64,000 bases of DNA from Geosiphon pyriformis (lineage: Eukaryota > Glomeromycota > Glomeromycetes > Archaeosporales > Geosiphonaceae): assembly GCA_016748015.1 (NCBI GenBank), contig JAAOMT010000299.1:977924-1041923 (forward strand), read 5' to 3'. The notes under the pieces were generated by a model. That model did not search any database, was not told the DNA's origin, and worked only from the letters and a program-made list of their open reading frames with translations. How positions within the stretch are numbered: the first letter of the stretch is position 1; every line of letters starts with the position of its first letter. The translations under genes were made by a program, and so were the position numbers. This document shows, in pieces, positions 36,580 to 47,721 of the stretch.

Positions 36580-37248
36580 CCTGCCTTACAACTCAAATAC
36601 TTCAACAACAACAAACAAGGAATAAAACCTGAAAAAGCACATGAAATTGATGCTGGATATGACTTAAAATATCCAGACAAGGATATTCTTGTTCTCAAAC
36701 CCAAATCTCTCACAAAAATCAACTTCAAAATTGCACTTAAAATCTCACCAGAAGCAATAGTTCAAATCGCCTCCCAGTCCTCTCTGGCAAGCAAAGGAAT
36801 CAATGTTAGAGAAGAAATAATCGATGCGGAATATACTAGAGACATTACAGTAATGCTTCAAAATAAAACTAACAAACCATTCAAGATCGAACATGCTGAA
36901 AAAATTGCCCAAGCTATTTACCTACCTCTAATCAACATTTCAGGTTTGCAACTAGTCAATCAAAGAGAACAATTAGGAAAAAGTGACAAAGGAACTCAAG
37001 GTTTTGGTTCAACTGGACGATTCACAGTTCCAGTTAATATAGCTCTTAATACACAGAATAAATCCCACCAGATTCTCAGACTTCCACAACCAATTACCAT
37101 CTCATCCTTTGGAGAACATCCAGAAATCTACACCTGCCCAAAGCCAACAACCACACAACAAATTTTTGAGTCCAATAAACAAGTCTGCTTGGAACATAAT
37201 ATTTTGATTCCAAACATTTATATTCCTGAGGGAACAAAGAAAGTCTGA
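36580..37248 (+). CDS. dUTPase domain of the inner element
   Basis: Part of an uninterrupted 281-codon frame (36,403-37,248). Motifs are 1 IDAGYDLKYP, 2 SQSSLASKGINV (Gln where Arg is usual), 3 EIIDAEYTRDI with the catalytic Asp and Tyr, 4 EKIAQAIYLPL and 5 GTQGFGSTGRF. This is the best-preserved dUTPase in the window. In retroviruses the enzyme lowers dUTP and uracil misincorporation during reverse transcription. Here it lies between protease and RT rather than in the betaretroviral gag-pro position. Confidence 0.9.
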   Translation, partial: PALQLKYFNNNKQGIKPEKAHEIDAGYDLKYPDKDILVLKPKSLTKINFKIALKISPEAIVQIASQSSLASKGINVREEIIDAEYTRDITVMLQNKTNKPFKIEHAEKIAQAIYLPLINISGLQLVNQREQLGKSDKGTQGFGSTGRFTVPVNIALNTQNKSHQILRLPQPITISSFGEHPEIYTCPKPTTTQQIFESNKQVCLEHNILIPNIYIPEGTKKV

Positions 37249-37399
37249 GTTACTTTTTACAATCCCAACAATTACCCCATAGTTTTATTAAATAATTTAG
37301 AAATTGGAGTTATTCACAGTAATATATTTTAGCAAGAATTACCTCAAACAGTCCCTGATTTCTCTGAAATTATTGGACATTTACTACCAAAAATCAACC

Positions 37400-38345
37400 C
37401 AAACCCCAGCTCTGAAAGCTACCATGTTGTCATAGAAAAACTATCTCGAATCAACATAGGACAACTTGAACCACAAAAACAAAACCAGCTCAAAGAGCTA
37501 ATTGCAAAATTTGCTAATATCTTTGCCGAAAACAACAATAACTTAGGAAGAACCGATTTGGTTCAACATCAAATCTACACAGGAGATGCCAAACCAAGAC
37601 AACAACAGGCCTACTGAGTTGCTCCAGAAAGCCACCAATTTATCTGAGAAGAAGTACAATAAATGCTTAACAATGGGCTCATCCAATCTTCCATGAGTTC
37701 TTGGGCTTCACCTGTAGTGCTAGTTAAAAAGAAAAATGGAAAGATACGATTTTGTGTTGACTATCGACAACTCAACAGTGTTATAATTGAAGATGCCTAC
37801 CCCCTTCTCTGAATTGATAACATGTTAGATGCCCTTGGAAAATCCAAATACTTTTTAACACTAGATTTAGAAAGCAGTTATTAGCAAGTTGCTATAGATC
37901 CCAAAGATTGTCCCAAAACAGCATTTACCACCCAAGATGGAAATTACAAGTTCAATGTAATGCCTTTCAGATTATGCAATGCACCAGCAATATTTCAGAG
38001 ACTAATGGATGTTGTGTACCAAGGACTCCTTTGAAAGTCAGTAGTTGTTTATCTTGACAATACTGATGTTTATTCTCCATTATTTGAATTACACTTAAAA
38101 CACCTGTGAAAAATTTTTCAACGATTATGAAAAGCAGGACTAAAACTCAACATCAAAAAATGCTACTTTAAAAAAACAAGTCTGGTCTTCCTTGGTCATA
38201 TTGTTAATAAAAATAGAATCAAACTGGACCTTGGAAAAATCAGCACTGTCAAAAACTTCAAAACTCCTCAAAACACTACAGAACTAAGAAAATTTATAAG
38301 GTTAGCCTCCTATTATCAGAAGTTTATCAAAGGATTCTTAGAAAT
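37400..38345 (+). pseudogene. reverse transcriptase of the inner element
   Basis: Conserved blocks include SSWASPVVLVKKKNGK, RFCVDYRQLN, TLDLESSYxQVAIDPKD, MPFRLCNAPAIFQRLMD, VVYLDNTDVYS (YLDN, near 38,045-38,075) and GHIVNKN. TGA codons occur where Arg (HL-stop-KIF) or Trp (LL-stop-KSV) is expected. Confidence 0.85.
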
Positions 38346-38870
38346 CGCAAAACCTCTCAACCAGCTTACCACCAAAAACATCGAATAAATGAACTGCTAA
38401 ACACCAAAATGCATTTGAAATCCTCAAAAAAAAACTAACCACAGCTCTAATTCTTGCCTACTCAGATTTCAGCAACCAATTCCGGTTAGCAACAGATGCC
38501 TTTTATATTGACTTTGGTGCCATCCTATCACAGTTAGATAACAATAGAAATGAGCAAATAATTGCTTATGCTAGCAGAACATTGAAGCCAGCTGAAAAAA
38601 ACTACCCTGCAACAGAATTAGAAACTGCAGCAGTAATCTGGGCCTTATATTACTTCAATCTTTACCTCAGACCCAAAGAATTCAATATTATCACTGATAA
38701 TATTGGACTCAAATGGCTTCAAAACAAAAACACTCAGCTGAATGCCAAACAAATCCGATGGACAGGATTTTTAGCCAACTACCAATACATTGTACATCAC
38801 AAACCAAGAAAACTCCACACCAATGTTGATTGTCTCTCAAGAATGAGGCAAGATTAGAACATAAAAACAA
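38345..38870 (+). pseudogene. RNase H of the inner element
   Basis: TDAFYIDFGAILSQ, then a frame at 38,582-38,857 with YPATELETAAVIWALYYF, IITDNIGLKWLQ and NVDCLSRM. All three acidic positions are visible. A frame break precedes 38,582. Confidence 0.85.
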
Positions 38871-40300
38871 CACTCATTTGAATTAGCAATAAGACAACAA
38901 ACAATGAACCCCGAAAACTACAACAATCTTAAACAATATTTGGAAACATTAACAATCCCAACAAATTAATCTCCAGATAAAAAACATTAATTACAACAAT
39001 AAGCCAAACAATATTTTCTACACAACAATATTATTTATCATCGAAATTTTAAAAACCCAGACAAACCACTCAGGGTAATGCAAGAACAGAAAAAAGAGAC
39101 TATACTATACAACATGCACTCAGATCTTTCATCAGCACACTTCGGAAAAGACAGCACCACCCAAAAAACACTAGAATACTACTTTTGGCCTCAAATGAGA
39201 AAAAACATTTACAAATATGTCAAATCTTGTGATAGTTGTCAAAGAAGAGAAGAAACACGTCCTACTGAACCATTAAATCCAATCAAAGTTGGACAACCCT
39301 TTGACCGAGTTGGTATCGATTTAGTTGGACCACTATCTATTACCACACAAGGAAACTGTTATATTGCAGTAGCTGTAGACTATCTTACTAAATGGTCTGA
39401 AGCTAGAGCCATTTAACAAGCAGATGCAAAATCAGTAGCAAATTTCATCTATGAAGACATTATTTGTAGACATAGATGTCCAATTAAACTTTTATTCGAT
39501 CAGAGGACACATTTTGTGAACAACCTAATACAAGAAATTTGCAAACAATTCAATGTCAAAAGACCTCTGTTTTTGCCCTACCATCTACAAACAAATGGAC
39601 TTGTGGAACATTTTAACAGAACATTGTGTAAGTCATTAGCCAAAGTCTCAACTGATTTTGAGTAAGATTGAGATATCTTTATTCCATCAGTGTTACTAGC
39701 ATACAGAACACTAAAACAAGATACCACAAAACACACACCATTTGATTTAACTTATGGAAAGACAGCAACATTACCAATTAGTTTCACAATAAAAACATAC
39801 CCAGCACAACCAATTGATGAAAACAATTTCCAGGAAACACTTCAACAAAGAGCCAACACACTTCTCAACACATTGAAAGGAAAACAACAAATAGCAGCCA
39901 CCCATATTGAACACTTCCAAACTCAACAAAAAAAACAGCATGACAACAAATTGCCCCTAGTTACCAATAATTTTAAAGTTGGAAACAAAGTTCTTCTACA
40001 CAGAACTAAAGCTGAAAAACAATGGAGTGGAAAATTCGAAAATAAATGAGATAGACCATTTTTTATCCATGAAATACTAGGCAATAGATCATACAAGTTA
40101 AGACTTGATGACAAAATCCTAGCAAAAGTTGCACATGGAGATTGTTTAAAACACTATCATTCCAGAAACAATCCTGAACCATTAATTCCACAAATTAGTA
40201 CACATTCCCTTTTAGTCAATCCCGAAGATATTTCCTGAAACTTAGAACCAATAGTTATTATTGAACAACTTTCCAACTTGAACACTTAAATTAATTTTAC
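38870..40300 (+). pseudogene. integrase of the inner element
   Basis: Zinc domain (HFGKDSTTQKTLEYYFWPQM, then CDSCQRR), core with GIDLVGPL (first Asp), LLFDQRTHFVN (second Asp) and LVEHFNRTL (Glu), so D,D,E is complete. The C-terminal domain includes KVGNKVLLHRTK. A TAA at 39,414-39,416 and TGA codons later interrupt the frame. Confidence 0.85.
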
Positions 40301-40433
40301 TAGTTATTCCTTATAATTTAAAAATAATTTTACAAAAACAAAACAAAACAAAACATACTGAAAGACAAAAATAACATAAAAACCCATATACCAAAAATAA
40401 TTTCAATCTATTTTTCTCACTCAAATTTTTATA

Positions 40434-41118
40434 ATGACTATTCCTCAAAATATTCAACAAATATCTCAAAAATTAATGCTAGCTTTAAAGACAATATTCG
40501 AATTATCTATCACTATTACAAGAAAACATATTAATTATACCCAAACAGAAATAGTCGCCAGTTTAGCCCCAAATTCACGAAATTATCACCTCTACAAAAA
40601 GAACACAAGAAGTTACTCTGAAATTCATCTGTCAGAACTTTTGAAGCTTGCTTTAAGAGAAAATTTAATGTTCATTCCTATTAGTATTCTACCAAATACT
40701 ACTATTTAACAAAAACTTCAACTGTGTTTTAATGAAAAAAACCACGACTATACTCTAATATATAGATATTTTTACATTGGAAAAACACTTCACAAACAAA
40801 AATGGGAGCTTACAGCAGCAAACCTCATAAAAGAAGCTATTCAAAAACAACTTTACAACAAATTCAAAACAACAGCTGGACCTACAAACAGTTGCTATAA
40901 ACTAAGAACTGCTCTTAGACTTTATGACCTATTCTACACCTGTAAAAACGTCCTACAAAACCCAATTTTACAATTTTTGAAGATTCAATATATTGGAAAG
41001 CTCACAGAACTGAAATTTCAACAATTTTCAGACCAAATTTCTTCAATAATTTTGGATTATTATCTGAAAATTACAGACAGTACTTGAACTTCGACGAAGC
41101 TCAGTCTTGAGAAGGAGG
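40434..41118 (+). pseudogene. 3' ORF of the inner element, unknown function
   Basis: Begins at ATG 40,434 (MTIPQNIQQISQKLMLALKT). After a TAA at 40,707 the same frame continues to a FDEAQS-type end at the purine tract, about 220 residues. No signal peptide or transmembrane stretch, so it does not look like an envelope. Its C-terminal half (YIGKLTELKFQQFSDQISS) matches element 3 and the outer element. Confidence 0.6.
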
Positions 41119-41121
41119 TTA

Positions 41122-42100
41122 TATTACCAGATGAAATTAGAGATATTGTTTCACATAAAATTACCCTTATAAATCTTATTATTAATTAGCATATATTATC
41201 ATTTCAAATTATCACTTAGTACATTAGCAAAATGTCCGAAATTATTATTTAATTAATAACCCAATTTGTACATAACACAAATGTAATCTAATTACGATGA
41301 TTAATCATGCAATACTCCGAACTATGTAACATTCAAAAAGTTTGCCAAAATTTGTAGAAATTTGCCAAAATAATTGATAGTTCACTGAAATATCTAATAG
41401 TTTGCAAAAATAACTTGTAGTTTGCTGAAATGTATCTTTAGTTCAGTGAAATGGTAGAAAATAGCAAAGTTCAAGTTCATAGAATAGTGTTATGACAAGT
41501 TGTATAAAAGAAGAACTTCTCTCTTCGAAAAAATATATCTTACTTTAGATTTATCACTTAAAACTGTTCCTATACACACAAAAAGAAATAAATATCAAAT
41601 AATTCAAAAAACCAAATTCTTTAATTATTGCACTTGGAAAATCCTCAAAACCCAATTAATGTTTTGAAATTAATTAGCTACCAATTTCAGTAAACTGTTA
41701 GTGATTCCAGGCCTAGATAGAAAATGTTTTCCTTGATAAAATCCTATTTCTTTTACATTTCTTTTATTTCCTTTTTATTTTTTTATTATAATTATTAGGG
41801 TAGCCTACAGACAAGATTCCTGTAGAAAAGTTGACTTTTACAGCAAAGTAACTACACATTTTAGTGAGCTTCCAGATGAGCAATTCCTGGGAAAGAATTG
41901 ACGTTTACTACAATGTAACTACATAAAGTAACTGGCATGGAATTGGCCATTCCACTTATAAGCCCAACAATTTAAATTATAGGAGATAATTTGAAGATAA
42001 ATTCAGTTACTGGAGGTTCAACCACATCCAGAAAATGTGAATTCACAGCAAACAGACATTAACAGCATTTAAGAAAAGAGACCAAAAACCTTCAGTAACA
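41122..42100 (+). repeat. 3' LTR of the inner element
   Basis: TATTACC...CAGTAACA, 979 bp, with TATAAAAG at 41,503-41,510 and AATAAA at 41,587-41,592, offsets identical to the 5' LTR. Confidence 0.95.
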
Positions 42101-43330
42101 ACATGTACTGGCCACGTGTAGCCATTTCAAGACTCTTCCAAGAGAGAAACTATTGATCGAACTGGAAGAAAAGAAAAAAAAACCTATCTGGGAAGCTTAC
42201 CAAGTTTCCTGGGCCAATGCCAACCACAATGAACTACCACCAATACTTTCATGGAATGACAACCCTAAGGGAAAGCAAAAAGAGGAACTGACCTGAGAAA
42301 CAGATGATTTGACCTGAACTAACAATGAACAGGAAGAACCATCAAGTTGGGAGTGGAAAGAAGAAAAAGGAAAAGGGAAAGAGAGGGAGGAAGAAAACAC
42401 TTAAGCCAACAACACTTATATCCCATACACCTACAGTCAACAACAATCATTGATCTATTGCTGACCCAAACTGATATGCATTGATTGCAGCAAGAAATTG
42501 TCATCAATAAGCACATGCTGTGGCAATGACAAAAAATATCAGATGGCAACCAAGTTCTATTGCTGCACATACAGTGTCAAACGTTTTGGAAGACCAAAAT
42601 GAGTGGGAAAATGGGATAATACACTATGTATAGCCTGTGGAGAAACTTTCTTCAACGAAGGAATGTGGAACAACATTCCGGGGAAAGAAGGAACATGTAA
42701 TGTGTTCTGCCAATACATGATTCTCATCAGTGACTGGGTTGAGAAAAAAACACCAATAGAAGCCGTCTGGAGAAGAGCTGTACAGTGATTGGACAGTTGT
42801 CCACACAATGATGATGAATTATGGCAGATGGCAATTGCCAAAATTGAAGGCACATTGCCAGAAAAAATTAGAACAATTAAAAACAACTCACCAGAACCCA
42901 TCGAGCTTGACTGGAATGCAGAGCCAGTCATAAATTTTCTGAAACCAGAAGAGTTCCATGAACACTACCAAAACTTGGCACCCACTAGAGAGAAGCAAGA
43001 ACAATGGCTAGCACAGTTAAATACAAGACTGTGTCACCATTGTTTAATTCCCAGTGACTTTGAATATTGTGATGATTGTGACCTTATTTACAATCCACCA
43101 CCATGCATGATCTACACGATCCCTGAAGAAGAAGAACCAATCAGCAGCTGTGCATCGGAATTAGAATCATTGATTAATCACAATCCAGACTCTGACGACA
43201 ATGACAAAAACACCAGTTCTAGCTCTGTTCAAAATAGCAATAACAACAAAAACAATTCAAACTCAGATTCAAACTCTGATTTAAACTATGAACAATATAT
43301 TGTACTACCAAATCTCTCTAAGGAATAAGA
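42101..43330 (+). pseudogene. linker and Cys-rich domain of the outer element
   Basis: Resumes directly after the inner element. Stops are dense to 42,600, then KWDNTLCIACGETFF, a CNVFCQY pair, helical core, NLAPTREKQEQWLAQLNT and a second cluster CHHCLIPSDFEYCDDC. An acidic/Asn/Ser-rich tail follows (43,120-43,320). The frame 42,789-43,328 has 179 codons. Confidence 0.75.
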
Positions 43331-43339
43331 GTTGAGACA

Positions 43340-44160
43340 ATGGGAAAGATATTATGCCAGAACGTGTACATGATACTAATGCAGGGTTTGATTTGAGGTA
43401 TCCAAAAAAAGAGGCCATCAAATTGGAACCACATTCATGCACCTGCATTAATCTAAAAGTAGCATTAGAAATTCCGGCAACAACAATGGTTAAATTAGCA
43501 TCTAGGAGTAGTTTAGCGAAAAGAGGGATTAATATAAGAGGAGGAATAATTGACATGGGATATGTAGAAAATATCATCACTATGCTACAAAATGACTCAG
43601 AAAAGACCTATATAATAAAGCCCAACAAAAAGATAGCACAGGCAATATTTCTGCCTTTGGTTAGAGTAGCTCAGTTAGTATCAGTGGAAAAGAGGGAGGA
43701 ATTAGGAATAACAGCAAGAGGAATACAGAGATTTGGATCAACAGATAGAATAGATATACCAGTTAATATGGCGAAAGAAAAAATTGTTGGCCAAGGAGAA
43801 ATTATCTCAACCAGTCAAGCTATTTTCATTCCACCATATAACCAGTACATGCTAGCAATAGAAAGGAAAGAAAAAAACCAAGCACAAATTTTTGAAGCAG
43901 AAGCCAATCTTTGTGAATTAGGAGAAGTTGGACTCATCAATCTCCACATACCAGCCAAAAATTACAGCCACATCAAAATTCCCATCTATAATAACACAGG
44001 AAATGTCATAATAATACCAGCCAGAACCATTATTAGATACTTAAACACTGAAATAGAGGATCAACCACCAAACCCCATTCCAGACTTTCCACAACTTTGT
44101 GAATATGTTGATATCACATCACAAACAATATATGGACAAAGTGAATGTTATTTGCTCTAA
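43340..44160 (+). CDS. dUTPase domain of the outer element
   Basis: An uninterrupted 268-codon frame. Motif 1 DTNAGFDLRYP, 2 ASRSSLAKRGINI, 3 GIIDMGYVENI (Asp and Tyr kept), 4 KKIAQAIFLPL, 5 GIQRFGSTDRI (the usual GFGSTG is altered at both ends). The C-terminal third (IHIPAKNYSHIKIPI-like region) resembles the post-dUTPase linker of the other families. Confidence 0.88.
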
Positions 44161-44164
44161 CCAA

Positions 44165-45060
44165 AACAATTGGAACAAATGAACATGGGAAACTTAGATC
44201 CACTTCAACATATGCAACTCAAGATGTTGCTCAACCAGTTCAATGACATCTTTGCCAGCGAAAATGAGTTTGGCCAAATTGACATTATCCAGCATCAGAT
44301 CAAGACTAGAGATGCAATGCCAATTAAACAAAGAGCATACAGAGTGCCACCAGCCAGCCACAAGATTATTCATCAAGAGATAAACTGAATGCTTGACAAT
44401 GGGCTAATTCAGCCATTAATGAGCCCATGGTTATCACCAGTGGTACTCGTCCGTAAGAAAAATAGAAAGATCTGATTTTGTGTAGACTACAGGAAACTCA
44501 ATGGTATAACTCGTGGAGACAGCTATCCAACTCCACAGATACAGGAATTATTCAATGCTTTTGGCAGGAACAAATGGTTCTTAACATTAGACTTAGACAG
44601 TGGTTATTGACAAGTAGCCATGAATCCAGCCGACAAAAAAAAGACAGCATTCACCACTAGAAAAGGAAATTTCGAATTTGAAGTGATGCTGTTTGGCTTA
44701 ACCAATGCTCCAGCCACTTTCTAATGGCTAATGAAAATCGTTTATACTGGCTTATTGTGGAAATCAATAGTTGTATACCTGGATAACACCAATGTGTTCT
44801 CAAAAACATTCAATGATTATCTTCATCATCTTCAACAAGTGTTTGAAAGACTAAGAAGAGCAGGACTAAAGTTAAATGCAATGAAATGCTTCTTTGGCAA
44901 AACAGAATTAAAATTCTTGGGACACATAGTCAGTAAAAATGGCATCAAAACAGATTCAGAGAAAATAGAGATAGTAAAGAACTTTCCAGTACCAACCAAT
45001 GTAACTGAATTAAAATCATTTTTGGAATTCGCAAGCTATTATTGACGCTTTATAAAGAAC
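44165..45060 (+). pseudogene. reverse transcriptase of the outer element
   Basis: NGLIQPLMSPWLSPVVLVRK, a FCVDYRKLN block, [20 protein letters not shown] (Trp site as TGA), VVYLDNTNVFS near 44,770 and GHIVSKNGIKTD. The finger block has a TGA at the usual Arg site. YLDN again replaces YxDD. Confidence 0.85.
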
Positions 45061-45560
45061 TTTTCAAAGATAGCTCAACCACTCAATAATCTGCAAACCA
45101 AGAATACCAAATATGAATGAACAGAAAGTCAACAAAAAGCTTTTGATATTCTGAAAAAAAAGCTCATTTAAGCTCCAGTACTGATCTATTCAGATCACAA
45201 CAAACTATTCATCATTACCACCGATGCATTCAGCCAAGCATTGGGAGCAGTACTATCTCAGAAGAAACCCGATGGCAGAGAACATCCAGTAGCATATGCC
45301 AACCAAGGTCTAACACCAGCCAAAAAGAACTATGAAACACCAGAATTAGAACATTTAGCAATCTATTGGGCAGTCATGAAGTGGAATGAATACTTGAGCC
45401 AAAAGTTTAATATATACATGGATCATAAAAGGTTAACGTCACTTCAAAAGCAAGAATTTGATGACAGCCACCAATCCAAATAGAAAATAGCACTATCACA
45501 ATATACTTATACTATACACTATAAGAAAAGAAAAAACAACAGAAATACCAACAGTTTGTT
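45060..45560 (+). pseudogene. RNase H of the outer element
   Basis: ITTDAFSQALGAVLSQ, YETPELEHLAIYWAV and IYMDHKRLTSLQ carry the acidic residues. Stops at 45,118 (TGA, Trp site), 45,168 (TAA, Gln site) and 45,481. Confidence 0.85.
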
Positions 45561-45639
45561 GCGAATAAGACAAATCTAAGGACATTTCAACCCAAAAATA
45601 TAACAAAACCAGAACAATTCCAACAAAAAATACAACAAA

Positions 45640-46990
45640 AGATGAACATACAAAAATATCAACAACTTCAACATTATATAACCACTCAACAGTTCAAGGA
45701 GAATTTATCTCAAATGAAACTAAAGAGTATCAAACAACAATCAAAATATTTTATCACTCACCAAAATATACTTTATCGGAAAAATAAAAAAAATCCAGAT
45801 CAACCAATCAGAGTAATTACAGAGCCAGACAAAGAGACAATATTATTTAACATGCACTTAAATCTAACAGCAGGACATTTTCATAAAGAAGCAACCATAG
45901 AAAGAACCAGAAAAAGATACTATTGGTCATCAATGTATCCAGACATCATCTAATATGTTCAAAATTGTAATGCTTGTCAGCAAAGAGGAGGTATGAAATC
46001 CAGTGAACTGTTAAAACCAATCAAAGTGGGACAACCATTCGACCATATTGGAATTGATTTAGTCAGACCATTAATAATCACCAGCAGAAGAAACAGATAC
46101 ATAGCAGTAGCTATGGACTATCTCATTAAATAGTCAGAGGTGAAAGCAATTCAAAGAGCGAATGCAGAATCCATTGCCAAATTCATTCATCAGGATTTGA
46201 TTTGTCGACATGGATGTCCAAAAGAATTATTATCAGACCAAAGAACTCATTTTGTGAACAAAACATTAACAGAATTGAGCCAAAGATTCGGAATTAAGAG
46301 ACCACTATCATCACTATACCATCTACAAACCAATAGATTAGTCAAAAGATTCAACAGAACATTGTGTGAAACAATAGTTAAACTCAGTGAAGAAAACCAG
46401 AACGATTGGGATTTGTTGATACCATCAGTACTATTTGCTTATCGGACAATGAAGCAAGATACTACACAAGCAACACTATTTGAATTAGTATATGGTAGAA
46501 CAGCAACACTACCAGTGGAAATAGAAGTCAGCACATACCCAACTGAACCAATAACAGAAGAGAATTTCAAAAATACATTGTTGAAAAGAACATATGATTT
46601 AATGGAAACATTAGAAAACAAATGACAAAGAGCAGCTGATAACATACAAAAATCACAAGAGAAACAAAAAAAAAGACATGATAACCAATTACCAGATAAA
46701 CCAGTTGAATTCAGGATTGGAAACAAAGTACTACTACATCATACCAAAGCAGAAAAACAATGGAGTGGAAAATTTGATCCCAAATGAGATGAATCATTTC
46801 ACATAGAAGAAATTCTAGGAAATGGAGCTTACAAATTAAGATTAGATAACAAAATTTTAACCAAAACAGCACATGGAGATCGACTGAAATCATATCATAA
46901 CATCACACTACTATCTACCAGTAATATTCCACAATTAGGAGTACAGAAAATACTAGTCTAACCAGATGAGATTCCACAAGATCTGGAACC
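45640..46990 (+). pseudogene. integrase of the outer element
   Basis: Zinc domain HLNLTAGHFHKEATIERTRK then CNACQQRG; core GIDLVRPL (Asp), LLSDQRTHFVN (Asp) and LVKRFNRTL, where Lys (AAA) stands at the catalytic Glu. Stops at 45,951, 46,130 and 46,622. The C-terminal domain has FRIGNKVLLHHTKAEKQWSG. Confidence 0.85.
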
Positions 46991-47048
46991 AATCATTATT
47001 ATTGACAACAACACGTTAAATTAATCCATTAAAAGAATATATAAAAAC

Positions 47049-47708
47049 ATGATAAATATGACAGAAAATATCAGAAAAATGGAAATTACAGACAACATTC
47101 ACTCACTAGCACAACAACTCTTTCAATTAATCCAACACCAGGAAATGGAGATTACAATCAATCAACAAACCATTCAATATCAAGATACTAGAAAGACATT
47201 GCAACTCAGAACACAGAAAAAAACTGAAAATACTATGGACAAAATCATTGTAAAAGTAAAATTAGCAATAAAAAAGTCGACAAAAGAGTCACTATATCAA
47301 GAGTTGACTAAAAAAACTTGGAATTGATAGATACAACAATTTCTATGAAACTATTGTTATTTTTACTTGGGACAACACGTAAATATCCAGAATCTATATA
47401 TGGATAAAACAAAGTGATTATTCGATAAAAGAATATTACAACAATTAGAACATTTTGTGGGAAAGAACAACTTATCCACACAGGCCTGAGCTATATACCG
47501 AATACACACAGCATTTCAGGATAGACCAGAAATATTGCTCAGCAAAGCAATGGATATGGTTACCAGTAATCAATTGAGAAAGATCACCAATGCTCAATTT
47601 GAAGAATTACAGACCCAAATAACACAAGTAATTCTCAAAAACGAAATCCAGGAAATACTTCAAGAGGGGGAATTAAATGAGTTGGATTTTGACAAAGTTC
47701 AATATTAA
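47049..47708 (+). pseudogene. 3' ORF of the outer element, unknown function
   Basis: Starts at ATG 47,049; 92 codons to a TGA at 47,325, then the frame resumes with short breaks to FDKVQY and TAA just before the purine tract. The N-terminal helix NIHSLAQQLFQLIQHQEMEI parallels the inner element. The C-terminal QLRKITNAQFEELQTQITQ parallels both other families. Confidence 0.6.
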
Positions 47709-47721
47709 AAGGAGGAAATAA

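Larger units (their letters stand above)
32229..42100 (+). mobile_element. inner Ty3/gypsy element (family 3), complete LTR to LTR
   Basis: 9,872 bp. Both LTRs are exactly 979 bp (32,229-33,207 and 41,122-42,100). The flanking four bases are ACGT (left) and ACAT (right), a duplication with one transition. Removing the element and one copy restores an ungapped alignment with element 2 (about 4,490-4,560). PBS-like TGGTGC at 33,210; purine tract GAGAAGGAGG just before 41,122. All domains are present but each has one or more stops. Over the first roughly 80 LTR bases I count 8 differences, 7 of them transitions. Confidence 0.95.

Noticed and set aside
40434-41118. The 3' ORF as a retroviral envelope gene
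   Set aside because: No signal peptide, membrane anchor or N-glycosylation-rich ectodomain is visible.
17209-47340. TGA read as Trp (code change), because many in-frame TGA codons sit at Trp sites in the elements
   Set aside because: TGA also replaces Arg (CGA) sites, and TAA/TAG replace Gln and other sites in the same frames. CLU1, SSD1 and MDM35 contain ordinary TGG Trp codons and no internal TGA. C-to-T and G-to-A decay explains all of it.
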